Source of the DNA: Verrucomicrobiota bacterium
GTDB lineage: Bacteria > Verrucomicrobiota > Verrucomicrobiia > Limisphaerales > UBA1096
DNA length: 12,511 bases
Assembly: GCA_015658765.1 (NCBI GenBank)
Contig: DQOE01000048.1
Coordinates: 1 to 12,511, forward strand
Direction: 5' to 3'
Position 1 is the first letter of the stretch, and each line of letters begins with the position of its first letter. Positions 1-7,316 of the stretch are shown in pieces. The position numbers and the translations under genes were made by a program. The notes under the pieces were generated by a model. The model was not told where the DNA came from. It worked only from the letters and a program-made list of their open reading frames with translations, and did no database searches.

Positions 1-56
1 AAGCGGAACCAAATGCCTTGACCGAATTTTCGTCTCCCTCCAGCCTGCCTGTTCTC

Positions 57-968
57 ATGAATTTCAATACCCATCGATGCTTGGCTGCTGTTTTTGCGGT
101 CGCTCACTCGGCTGCTTGGACGACCCAAGCGGAGGACGCCGAGGTCACGCATCATTACACCGACAACGATGGCGTGAAAATCCACTACGCCACCGCCGGC
201 GACTCTGGGCCGCTGGTCGTGATGATCCACGGCTTTCCCGACTATTGGTATTCATGGAACGAACAGATCAAAGCGTTGAAATCGACCCACCGCGTGGCGG
301 CGATCGACCAACGCGGCTACAACCGCAGCGACAAACCCAAGGGCCTCGAGAATTACGCCATCCCGAAACTGGTTTCCGACGTTGCCGCCGTGATCCGTGA
401 CATGGGCGAAAAGAGCGCGGTGATTGTCGGGCACGACTGGGGCGGGATGGTGGCATGGCAGTTTGCCATGACGAAACCGGAGATGACTGACCGCCTGGCT
501 GTGCTGAACTTGCCGCACCCTAAAGGGCTGAACCGCGAACTGGCCAACAACCCCGACCAGCAGCGCAACAGCCAATACGCGCGGGCGTTTCAACTGCCGG
601 GCGCGCACAAGCTGCTGACTCCAGAGCGCTTGGCCGGCTGGGTGAAGGGCGAGGCCAAGCGCGCAAAATACATCGAGGCGATGAAGCGTTCCGACTTCGA
701 GGCGATGTTGAATTATTACAAGCGCAACTACCCTCGTCCGCCGTACGAGGAGGACACGTCGGATCCGGTGCGCCTGAAAATGCCGGTGCTGCTCATCCAC
801 GGCCTAGACGACAAGGCGCTGTTGCACGGCGCGCTCAACCGCACGTGGGAATGGCTCGACGGCGACCTGACGCTGGTGACGATCCCGGGCGCGGGCCACT
901 TTGTGCACCACGACAAGCCGGCACTCGTCAGCCGCACGCTGAAGATGTGGCTGCTGCGCGACCGTTGA
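57..968 (+). CDS. Exported epoxide-hydrolase-like alpha/beta hydrolase
   Basis: An alpha/beta-hydrolase-fold enzyme of the epoxide hydrolase/haloalkane dehalogenase superfamily, 303 aa from the ATG at 57. Seen: oxyanion motif HGFP (residues 58-61); nucleophile motif GHDWGG with Asp127; acid Asp252 in HGLDD; catalytic His281 in GAGHF. The lid region holds the NYYKRNY tyrosines (220-225) and Tyr174, which could activate an epoxide. A His before the nucleophile is typical of epoxide hydrolases; dehalogenases usually have Gln there. Residues 1-25 (ending TTQA) resemble a signal peptide, so a periplasmic or secreted enzyme is inferred. An in-frame TTG at 18 would add 13 residues ahead of that signal and is less likely, although it would overlap a TGA at 19-21 that might end an upstream gene. 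No strong Shine-Dalgarno precedes either start. The gene is convergent with the operon and its stop abuts the neighbour's stop. The substrate is not predictable; a dehalogenase or ester hydrolase remains possible. Confidence 0.88.
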   Translation: MNFNTHRCLAAVFAVAHSAAWTTQAEDAEVTHHYTDNDGVKIHYATAGDSGPLVVMIHGFPDYWYSWNEQIKALKSTHRVAAIDQRGYNRSDKPKGLENYAIPKLVSDVAAVIRDMGEKSAVIVGHDWGGMVAWQFAMTKPEMTDRLAVLNLPHPKGLNRELANNPDQQRNSQYARAFQLPGAHKLLTPERLAGWVKGEAKRAKYIEAMKRSDFEAMLNYYKRNYPRPPYEEDTSDPVRLKMPVLLIHGLDDKALLHGALNRTWEWLDGDLTLVTIPGAGHFVHHDKPALVSRTLKMWLLRDR

Positions 969-980
969 TCACGGTTCGCG
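957..980. terminator. Hairpin across the abutting convergent stop codons
   Basis: The left arm CGCGACCGT (957-965) pairs with ACGGTTCGCG (971-980) through nine base pairs with one bulged T at 976 and a 5-nt loop TGATC. The hexamer TGATCA (966-971) consists of the two opposing stop codons back to back. The hairpin could slow transcription from both directions and act as a shared terminator. No T-run follows on either strand, so it is not a canonical intrinsic terminator, and it may be coincidental in GC-rich coding DNA. Confidence 0.35.
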
Positions 981-3900
981 AACCTCAATGCGATAGTAGC
1001 GGGTTTGCTGCGAGCCGGGCAGGAACTCGGGGAGTCTGACGAGGCCGGAGGTCGGTCTCGGTTCTAGCCGGCCGACGGTGCTCCAGTTGCCCTTGGCCAA
1101 GTCGTCTCGGGCCTGCAGCCGGTAGGCGATCCCGGCGTGTGCCATGAACTCGACGAGGACGGTGTCGCCGGTGACGGTGATCGATTCCAAGGCGAGGTGG
1201 CTCGCGGCGTTCGCCGGGTCGGTGCCCGCAAAATATTCCGCAAGATTGGTCAGGCCATCGCCATCGGGATCGAGCAGGGCGGCGTCGGGGGCCAGGCCGT
1301 GTGCGCTCTCCCAGTCGTCCGGCAGGCCATTGAGATTTAAGTCGAGGCGGTTGGGAGCGCCGGGGGTATCGAGGGTCGGGAAGCGGGCAAGCGTGTCGGC
1401 CCCGTCGGGGAAGCGTCCCTCGGAGACAGCCTCGGATTGGCGGCTGAACGCCACTTCGTCAATCAGGCGGCCGTCGGGATCGCGGAGGGCGATGCTCTCT
1501 CCGCTGGCGCGAAGCTTGAATGAGGCATGGTCGGCACCGCGCCTGGCACGGGCGTCGGCAATGATTTTTTGGAATGCAAAATAGCCGCCGCCGATGAAGC
1601 AGTGGGCGGGCAGGCGATGAAGCGTCGGTTTGGCGGGGTCGTCGGAGAGGAAGAACCCGCCAAGGGCGATCGGCTGGCCGGTTGGGTTGTGGAGCTCAAA
1701 CCAGTCATCTCCCTTTTGTGGGTTGGCCATCCACTCGTTGATGCGGAGTTGTGCGGGGTCGCCGGTGGAGAGCGGCTTGTTGGCGGCTCCCGGGGTCGGT
1801 TCACCGGGCGACCACACCCCGGCGGCCAGGGGGTTGCGCCCGAGCGCCAAGTCCGGGGATTGGAAACCGAACACGATGCCGTCGAGCAGCGCCCCGCCGC
1901 GCGCCTGTGCATCGTGCAGGTAAATCGCGTCGCCGGATGCCTTGAGGCCAAAGCCGGTGTTGGCGGCGGAAGCCGGTTTGTCGGGATTGCACTCGACCAC
2001 GGCGTAGCCGCCAGAAGCGATGACGCTGCCCTCGGGAAAGACGAAGCGGTGGGGGGAATCGGGGGAGTCGCTCAGTCCCATGCCGGACAGGTTGATGGGG
2101 TCGGGGTGCGGGTTGTAAAGTTCCACCCAGTCGGGATAGCCGCCGCGCGCGCTCGTGAAGGAGCGGTTGTCGGCCAGCAGTTCGCTGATGACGAGTCCCG
2201 GAGCCTCGCCGGCCGACGCAGTTTTTGCCTCGAGCCGCAGGCCGAACACGATGTCGCTGCTGTTTCCGCTGACTTGGTGCACCTCGGCGGCGAGCAGGTT
2301 TTCGCCCGGCTTGAGCAGCGCGGTGTCGATCGTGAACGGCCCCTCGAGCGTGGCGTTGATGATGTTCCTGCCGGCCAACATTTCGTGGTGTGGTGCGATG
2401 TCCGGGGGCATGCCGAGCCGCAGCGCCTCTTTGCCGTTGAGATAGAGGATCGCGCCGTCATCGACCACCGCCCAAAGCTGCAGGCGGGTCGGCGGAGCTT
2501 CCCCGTTCCACTCAAACCGGGTGCGGAAATAAAACGTCCTCGGGCCAAGCGCGAGCGGCGTGTTCAGCGGAGCCGGCATCGGGCTGGACTCTTTGGCCAG
2601 GAGCGCCTTGCCGCTTGGCCAAGCGGCATCGTCAAAGCCGGGCTCAAGCCAGGCCGCCGGCGGCGCGGCGGCGTCCTGATGGTAGCTCCATTGGCTGGCC
2701 ATCTCGATGAGGGTCAACTCGGTTGGCACCGGGTTGATGACCGACTTTTTGGGGTTGAGCGAGCCGGGGCTGGGGAGCAGCAACGCCTCGATCGCGGCGG
2801 CACCGTCGGGCACGCGGCCCATGGATGCGCCCGGCATTTGCGGGGCGTACCAGACCTGATCGATCAGCGCTCCATCGGCGTCAAACAACGCGATCAGCCC
2901 CTGGTCGGATGACAGTTGAAACCCGAGCCGCTGCGCCCCGCCGCTGGCCCGGAAGGCCAAGGCTTCCCCGGCGGTGATGAAGGAGAGGGCGGGGAACAAC
3001 CAGTGGCTCGTCTGCCGCAGGGGCCGGTCGGTGAGGGACAAATCCCGCAACGCCACCGGCAGGGGTGAGTCGTTGAACAGCTCCACGAAATCGTCGTTGC
3101 CGGGGCCGGGGCCCTTGGCCAGCCACTCGTTGATCCTGAGTGCCGAGGCGGTTCCGACCGGGGCAGGCCGGTTGGGTTTGCCGGGAGTGGGGGATGCCAG
3201 CGCCCAGCCACCCGGAAGGCGGGCGATGGAGTGGCCGGGGATTTGCGGGCCGAACACCACGGCATCCAGCAGCCGGCCTCCCCGCGCAGGCAGGTCAAAC
3301 AGCACGGCCGATTCGCCGCTGTCGCCCAGTGAAAAACCAAGGCTCCAGCCGGGTGCCTCCCGGTTCTCCGCAGCAACGACCAGCAACCCGCCGGCCTCAA
3401 GTTCTGCGCCCTCGGGGAACACAAACTTTGCCGGCGAGTCCGGGTCGTCCGTGAGGCTCATGCCGGAAAGATTCACGCTGAAGCGGCTGCGGTTGCGGAT
3501 CTCGACCCAGTCGCCGCCCACCGCCATGACCTCGCTGATCAGCAGCGGCGACGCCTCTCCGGAGACCGCCCACGTCATCACATGCGGCAAGGACATCCAC
3601 TCACCGGCGGCGTCCCGCCCAATGACCTCAAGCGTGTGCTGCCCCTCCGCCGCGACTGAGAGAAAGAGCGGCTCGGCGATCGGTTTCTGTGTGCCGAACT
3701 CCCCGCCGTCCAGCCGAAACCGGTAATGCGTCAGGCCCGGCCCCCAAACGGTGAGCGCCTCGTCCCGGTTGGGCGTGGGGGAGACCGGAGCGCCGGCGAG
3801 AAGAAGCCGCCCGCCACCGGGGCCGATGTCGCCGCCGAACAGCCCCATCCCGGCAGCTGCGGCGGGTGTGGCCTCAATGTTTCCGTCGCCCGGCCGGAAA

Positions 3901-6900
3901 GGCGTCTGCGCGAACAGGCCGTGCGTGACGTCGCCGACTGCGCCGGGATGGAACAGCGCCGCGCAACGGTCGAACAGATTGTTCGTCCAGACATTTTTGC
4001 CGGCATCGGGAACGCCGACAAACTCTGCAATGCGGACGGCGCAGTTGGAGAACCGGTTGTTGTGCGCCACCAGCGACACGCGGCCCGCGAGACGCAGCGC
4101 AACGTCCGCTTGGCCAAGCCGGTTGTGGGCCAGCACCGCGCTTGGCCAAGCGCCAGCCGAAATGCCGTTGATGGAAACCACCGCCGCCCGCTTGGCCGGT
4201 GATTCCGTGTGGCGGAAATTCTGGAACCGGTTTTCCCACAGGAAGCTGTTGCAGCCGGACAACTCGAGCGCCTCCCGGGCACCCCCGGAAAACCGGTTGC
4301 CGCGCAGCTCAAACCAAGCGCCGAGTTGGCCTTGGCCATCGAACACAAACACCGGGGCCGCCCGGTCAATTGCGGAAAACCGGTTGCCGCGAAAGACGAC
4401 AGGATTGTCACCGGCGAAGCCGCTCCCGGTCACGATGGGCACCGCTGCCCCGGCACTTGTCGCGGACACCTCGAACGAACAGTCGCTAGCAACCAGCGCG
4501 GAGTTTGAAAACCCGAGCGCGGAGCCAAGCAGATCCCGGAAGGCAACACCGGACAACTCGAGCCGGGAGTTCTCGACGCGCATCGCGGCGGTGTCGGCAG
4601 CGACGAAAGAGATGTTCACGTGGGATAACTTGTTTGGCTGGGTGGAATCGATCCACCGAATCCCGTGCCATCGATGACTCGTGCCGGGGGGAGTGGTCAG
4701 GGTGGCCGGCCGGTCGGGGTCTCCGCTGATCGTCAACCGGCCCCGAACCTCGAGCTGGGCGTCCGCCCCGAAATACACCATGGCCCCGGCCTTGATCGAG
4801 AGCGCCGCCTGTTTCTGAACGATCGTTTTGCCGGGGAAAAACCACGGCCCACCCGCGGCGGACAAAACCGTGTCCACCGTGATGTTCGCGTTGACTGGCT
4901 GGTGCGCGCCGGTCTCGTGCCAGACCGTGAAGTCGAGGCGATCCAACTCGTTGTGGCTCGCATCGAAGGCTCTCACGGAGAGGTGGTTGAGCCCCGGCTG
5001 CAACACGACGGCATCGGCTTGCCACGTGGCCTCCCAAGCCGACCAGGCTGCCGGGATGCCATTCACTGTGACCGAGCGGGTGGCCAGGGCGTTTGCGCGG
5101 CCCTCTAGGGCGACCCAAGAGGTCTCCGAGACGCGAAGCCCCAGCTTGACCGGGAGGGCGGTCGAGAGAGTCAGCGCCTCTGGGATTTCCGACAGGATGA
5201 ACTCGCGCCGGGCCGCAGCAAAACTGTTCAACCGCTGGATTTCCGATTCATCCGCCAAGCCTCCCAGCACATGCTCGACGAACGCGGGAAATTGATCCTC
5301 CGAAAAAACGGTGTCTGCCTGCCTCTGCAACTCGGCGAAGTAACGCGGCACGAACGCCGGGTGTTTCAGGAAACGGGCCACCTGGGCCGGCTGGGTCAAG
5401 TGCCCGCTGGCGTTTGCCGGCTCGGCGGCCCGGAAAAGCCCGGCCGTGGGATCTCCGGCTGTGTCACCCCGGCCCAGGATGGTGTCAAGGTCGTACGGGG
5501 CAAGGACATGCCGGTCGCTGGACAAGTCCCTGAAATGGATGAAGTCGTCCCCGATCCCGTTGCCTAGCCCGGTTTCGCGGTTGTCGAAAAACGTGTTGAT
5601 GGCAAAAAAGCGCAGCCAGTTGTCCACGTCGAGCGACTCCTCAACGGAGGCGACGAACTCGTCGTCCGGGGTTTCCGTCAGGAGTTGGCAAAGCTGGATC
5701 AAGTCCCGCCAGTCATCCTCGGCGGCGTTGGTTTCCTTGAAATAAACCTGCCGGTACAGATCGGGGTTTTCGCCCAAGTAGGCGAAGTCGGCCTCCATGG
5801 TTCCGGTTCGCACCGTGCGGTAAATATTCACGGGGCCCAGGTTGTGGAAATCCGCAAAGTCGCCGTCCACCACGTCGTTGTGCGCGTACATTCCGTACAT
5901 GGGGTATCCGGCCACGGCGGAGTCGGCGCCGTTCAGGCGGACGCGAACCAGACGCGAGCGAGCCATCATCACACCCGCCTGCTGGCACAGCGCGCTGCCG
6001 AGAAACTGGATGTGCGGATGCTGCGCGTTGAGGTTGATTTTTTCAACGTCGTGCCAGGGGGCGTCACTGGGGAAATCCACCCTGAAGTTGTTTGGTGTTT
6101 TCCAGCGGCTCCCGTTGCCGCGGTTTCGGATATCCGCAAGGTAGCGGATTTCCTGTTTGCCGCTCATCCGGGAGACGAAGGTGGCATTCATTCGCGCGTC
6201 GCTGAAGCGGCCGGTTGAGTTGTTCACCATCTTGAGGAAGTAGTCCCTTTCCGTTTGCGTCATGATGATCCGGTAAAAGGGGAGGGAGTCGTCCGCAGTC
6301 GAGTCGTCCACCTGGTAAAGCAGGTTCGCCCGGGGAGTGTCCTCCGGGACGGAAACCGCCGGGTAAGTCCTGGAGTGGTTCTGCGCATCCCTTGCACGGA
6401 CATAAAACTCAACGACCGTGCCATCCGGAAACGCCGGGATGGATTGGCCAAACAAACCGTCACCGGCCAGCCCATCCCCGTGCGCCCCGTCATCGAGCAG
6501 GGACGCCACTTGGTAATCCTCCGCCGAGTCCGGCCGGTAAAACAGATCGGCGGCCAGTCCGGTTTTCTGTTCGTCAACCAGTCTCGCGGTGATGCGCACC
6601 CGGCTCGAGGATTGCGGCACGACGGGGGAGTGGCGGACCTCGAGAATCATCGGCGCCGCATCCGCGTTGAACACGGAATTGGCCGCCCCCGGCGTGCCCT
6701 CCTCCACGGTGCTGGCAGCCCAGTTTTGCCCGTGCTTGTTGGAGAGGCCCGGGTTCACAAGCTCGAGGGATTTGCCTCCGCCGTCATGTTCCGCCAGCCA
6801 ATCCCAGCCTCGGTGTTTGTAGTGGGGCAGCCCTCGCTGCCGGACGGCCCACTCTCCCTCATCGGCGTACGAAACGGAGTCGACCGTTTTGCCGTTGGCA

Positions 6901-7307
6901 TTCTCCAGCCGGAGCGTCTCCCCCCGGTTGCTCAGCACGCCATCCCAGCCGCCAACGATCGGTTGTACGCCGGGGTGCTTGGCCTCGAAGACGGCCGCGT
7001 CTGCCGCAACGACGAGATAGCCATGCGGCGGCACGGTTGCTTTTGGGAAGTCAAACCGCACTCCGCGGCGCAGCGACCAGCTCTCAAGGTTGACCGCTTG
7101 ATCGCCGGTGTTGTGGAGTTCCACAAACTCCTCGCGGACATCCTCGGACGCGGGGTGATAATGGATTTCATTGATCACCACACCACCGAACAACGGCCAA
7201 GCGGCAATCCAGCCAGCGGTGGCCAGCACGGCCCGCTTGGCCAAGCGAGTGTTCAACGACACGGCGCGCAGACCGGTTCCCAGTTTTGTTTGATGAAATA
7301 TTTCCAT
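969..7307 (-). CDS. Giant exported lamin-tail / CotH-like / beta-helix protein
   Basis: A 2112-aa protein of unknown function, probably exported: basic RLAKR then a hydrophobic stretch at residues 21-42. Domains in order: lamin-tail 1 (43-165, INEIHYHP...EFVELHN); an Ig-like region (217-312); a CotH-kinase-like domain (340-620), with RNRGNGSRWKTPNNFRVDF near 394-412 and a PYDLD acidic motif at 604-608; a parallel beta-helix (about 805-1135) with repeated NRF/NNRF rungs; an Ig-like stretch (about 1180-1250); lamin-tail 2 (1253-1380) and 3 (1387-1520); a jelly-roll module (1530-1695); lamin-tail 4 (1704-1842) and 5 (1852-1987); calcium-loop/TSP3-like repeats (1988-2037, DPDGDGLTN); and a C-terminal beta module ending YYRIEV. 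It is the last gene of a three-gene operon, 9 nt after its neighbour. A weak Shine-Dalgarno suggests translational coupling. CotH proteins are atypical kinases known from spore coats; activity here is unproven, since the usual Glu after the G-x-Y motif is not obvious (GMYAHND, 472-478). Confidence 0.9.
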   Translation of the reverse strand: MEIFHQTKLGTGLRAVSLNTRLAKRAVLATAGWIAAWPLFGGVVINEIHYHPASEDVREEFVELHNTGDQAVNLESWSLRRGVRFDFPKATVPPHGYLVVAADAAVFEAKHPGVQPIVGGWDGVLSNRGETLRLENANGKTVDSVSYADEGEWAVRQRGLPHYKHRGWDWLAEHDGGGKSLELVNPGLSNKHGQNWAASTVEEGTPGAANSVFNADAAPMILEVRHSPVVPQSSSRVRITARLVDEQKTGLAADLFYRPDSAEDYQVASLLDDGAHGDGLAGDGLFGQSIPAFPDGTVVEFYVRARDAQNHSRTYPAVSVPEDTPRANLLYQVDDSTADDSLPFYRIIMTQTERDYFLKMVNNSTGRFSDARMNATFVSRMSGKQEIRYLADIRNRGNGSRWKTPNNFRVDFPSDAPWHDVEKINLNAQHPHIQFLGSALCQQAGVMMARSRLVRVRLNGADSAVAGYPMYGMYAHNDVVDGDFADFHNLGPVNIYRTVRTGTMEADFAYLGENPDLYRQVYFKETNAAEDDWRDLIQLCQLLTETPDDEFVASVEESLDVDNWLRFFAINTFFDNRETGLGNGIGDDFIHFRDLSSDRHVLAPYDLDTILGRGDTAGDPTAGLFRAAEPANASGHLTQPAQVARFLKHPAFVPRYFAELQRQADTVFSEDQFPAFVEHVLGGLADESEIQRLNSFAAARREFILSEIPEALTLSTALPVKLGLRVSETSWVALEGRANALATRSVTVNGIPAAWSAWEATWQADAVVLQPGLNHLSVRAFDASHNELDRLDFTVWHETGAHQPVNANITVDTVLSAAGGPWFFPGKTIVQKQAALSIKAGAMVYFGADAQLEVRGRLTISGDPDRPATLTTPPGTSHRWHGIRWIDSTQPNKLSHVNISFVAADTAAMRVENSRLELSGVAFRDLLGSALGFSNSALVASDCSFEVSATSAGAAVPIVTGSGFAGDNPVVFRGNRFSAIDRAAPVFVFDGQGQLGAWFELRGNRFSGGAREALELSGCNSFLWENRFQNFRHTESPAKRAAVVSINGISAGAWPSAVLAHNRLGQADVALRLAGRVSLVAHNNRFSNCAVRIAEFVGVPDAGKNVWTNNLFDRCAALFHPGAVGDVTHGLFAQTPFRPGDGNIEATPAAAAGMGLFGGDIGPGGGRLLLAGAPVSPTPNRDEALTVWGPGLTHYRFRLDGGEFGTQKPIAEPLFLSVAAEGQHTLEVIGRDAAGEWMSLPHVMTWAVSGEASPLLISEVMAVGGDWVEIRNRSRFSVNLSGMSLTDDPDSPAKFVFPEGAELEAGGLLVVAAENREAPGWSLGFSLGDSGESAVLFDLPARGGRLLDAVVFGPQIPGHSIARLPGGWALASPTPGKPNRPAPVGTASALRINEWLAKGPGPGNDDFVELFNDSPLPVALRDLSLTDRPLRQTSHWLFPALSFITAGEALAFRASGGAQRLGFQLSSDQGLIALFDADGALIDQVWYAPQMPGASMGRVPDGAAAIEALLLPSPGSLNPKKSVINPVPTELTLIEMASQWSYHQDAAAPPAAWLEPGFDDAAWPSGKALLAKESSPMPAPLNTPLALGPRTFYFRTRFEWNGEAPPTRLQLWAVVDDGAILYLNGKEALRLGMPPDIAPHHEMLAGRNIINATLEGPFTIDTALLKPGENLLAAEVHQVSGNSSDIVFGLRLEAKTASAGEAPGLVISELLADNRSFTSARGGYPDWVELYNPHPDPINLSGMGLSDSPDSPHRFVFPEGSVIASGGYAVVECNPDKPASAANTGFGLKASGDAIYLHDAQARGGALLDGIVFGFQSPDLALGRNPLAAGVWSPGEPTPGAANKPLSTGDPAQLRINEWMANPQKGDDWFELHNPTGQPIALGGFFLSDDPAKPTLHRLPAHCFIGGGYFAFQKIIADARARRGADHASFKLRASGESIALRDPDGRLIDEVAFSRQSEAVSEGRFPDGADTLARFPTLDTPGAPNRLDLNLNGLPDDWESAHGLAPDAALLDPDGDGLTNLAEYFAGTDPANAASHLALESITVTGDTVLVEFMAHAGIAYRLQARDDLAKGNWSTVGRLEPRPTSGLVRLPEFLPGSQQTRYYRIEVREP
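1092..1101. repeat. Iterated palindrome copy, CTTGGCCAAG
   Basis: A perfect 10-bp core of the GCTTGGCCAAGC family, lying in the 3' end of the giant lamin-tail gene and read there as Leu-Ala-Lys. Confidence 0.7.
2611..2626. repeat. Iterated palindrome copy, 16-bp perfect (CCGCTTGGCCAAGCGG)
   Basis: A full 16-bp perfect palindrome inside the jelly-roll coding region, read on the - strand as Trp-Pro-Ser (AWPSG). That frame differs from the copies read as LAK or LGQ. Confidence 0.8.
4108..4119. repeat. Iterated palindrome copy, GCTTGGCCAAGC
   Basis: A perfect 12-bp copy in the beta-helix coding region, read as Leu-Gly-Gln. Another copy starts only 32 bp away, and a half-site lies at 4190-4197. 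Confidence 0.8.
4138..4153. repeat. Iterated palindrome copy, 16-bp perfect (GCGCTTGGCCAAGCGC)
   Basis: A 16-bp perfect palindrome in the same gene as the copy at 4108-4119, but read in a different frame (Trp-Pro-Ser, AWPSA). Confidence 0.8.
4287..4391 (-). repeat. Beta-helix rung repeat (18-bp exact repeat, 87 bp apart)
   Basis: GGAAAACCGGTTGCCGCG occurs at 4287-4304 and again at 4374-4391, exactly 29 codons apart. On the coding strand both encode the RGNRFS turn of neighbouring beta-helix rungs. Related ACCGGTT cores lie at about 4052 and 4224 in the same domain. These are coding repeats from rung duplication and not a mobile or CRISPR repeat. Confidence 0.7.
7234..7247. repeat. Iterated palindrome copy, 14-bp perfect (CGCTTGGCCAAGCG)
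   Basis: A 14-bp perfect palindrome in the signal-peptide coding region of the giant gene, read as RLAKR. A half-site (GGCCAAGCGG) lies 40 bp away at 7195-7204. Confidence 0.8.
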
Positions 7308-7316
7308 GCCGTGCCG

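Noticed and set aside
1..21. Possible tail of an upstream + strand gene (frame 1 ends in TGA at 19-21)
   Set aside because: Only six codons are visible, so coding cannot be supported.
18..56. TTG start for the hydrolase, giving 13 extra residues
   Set aside because: The ATG at 57 places the hydrophobic export-like segment at the N-terminus. The extra residues (MTEFSSPSS...) do not look like a signal n-region. Kept only as an alternative.
957..980. Canonical rho-independent terminator
   Set aside because: The stem is present but no U-tract follows on either strand, so only a tentative hairpin is annotated.
1527..2912. Long + strand reading frame (461 codons) opposite the giant gene
   Set aside because: It is antisense to clear lamin-tail and jelly-roll domains, has a low-complexity Gly/Arg/Val-rich composition and shows no recognisable domain. 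Long open antisense frames are common in GC-rich coding DNA.
4050..4391. Short repeats (ACCGGTTGCCGCG-like) resembling a CRISPR or direct-repeat array
   Set aside because: The spacing is in whole codons, the repeats encode NRF turns of a beta-helix, and the intervening sequence is homologous coding sequence rather than spacers.
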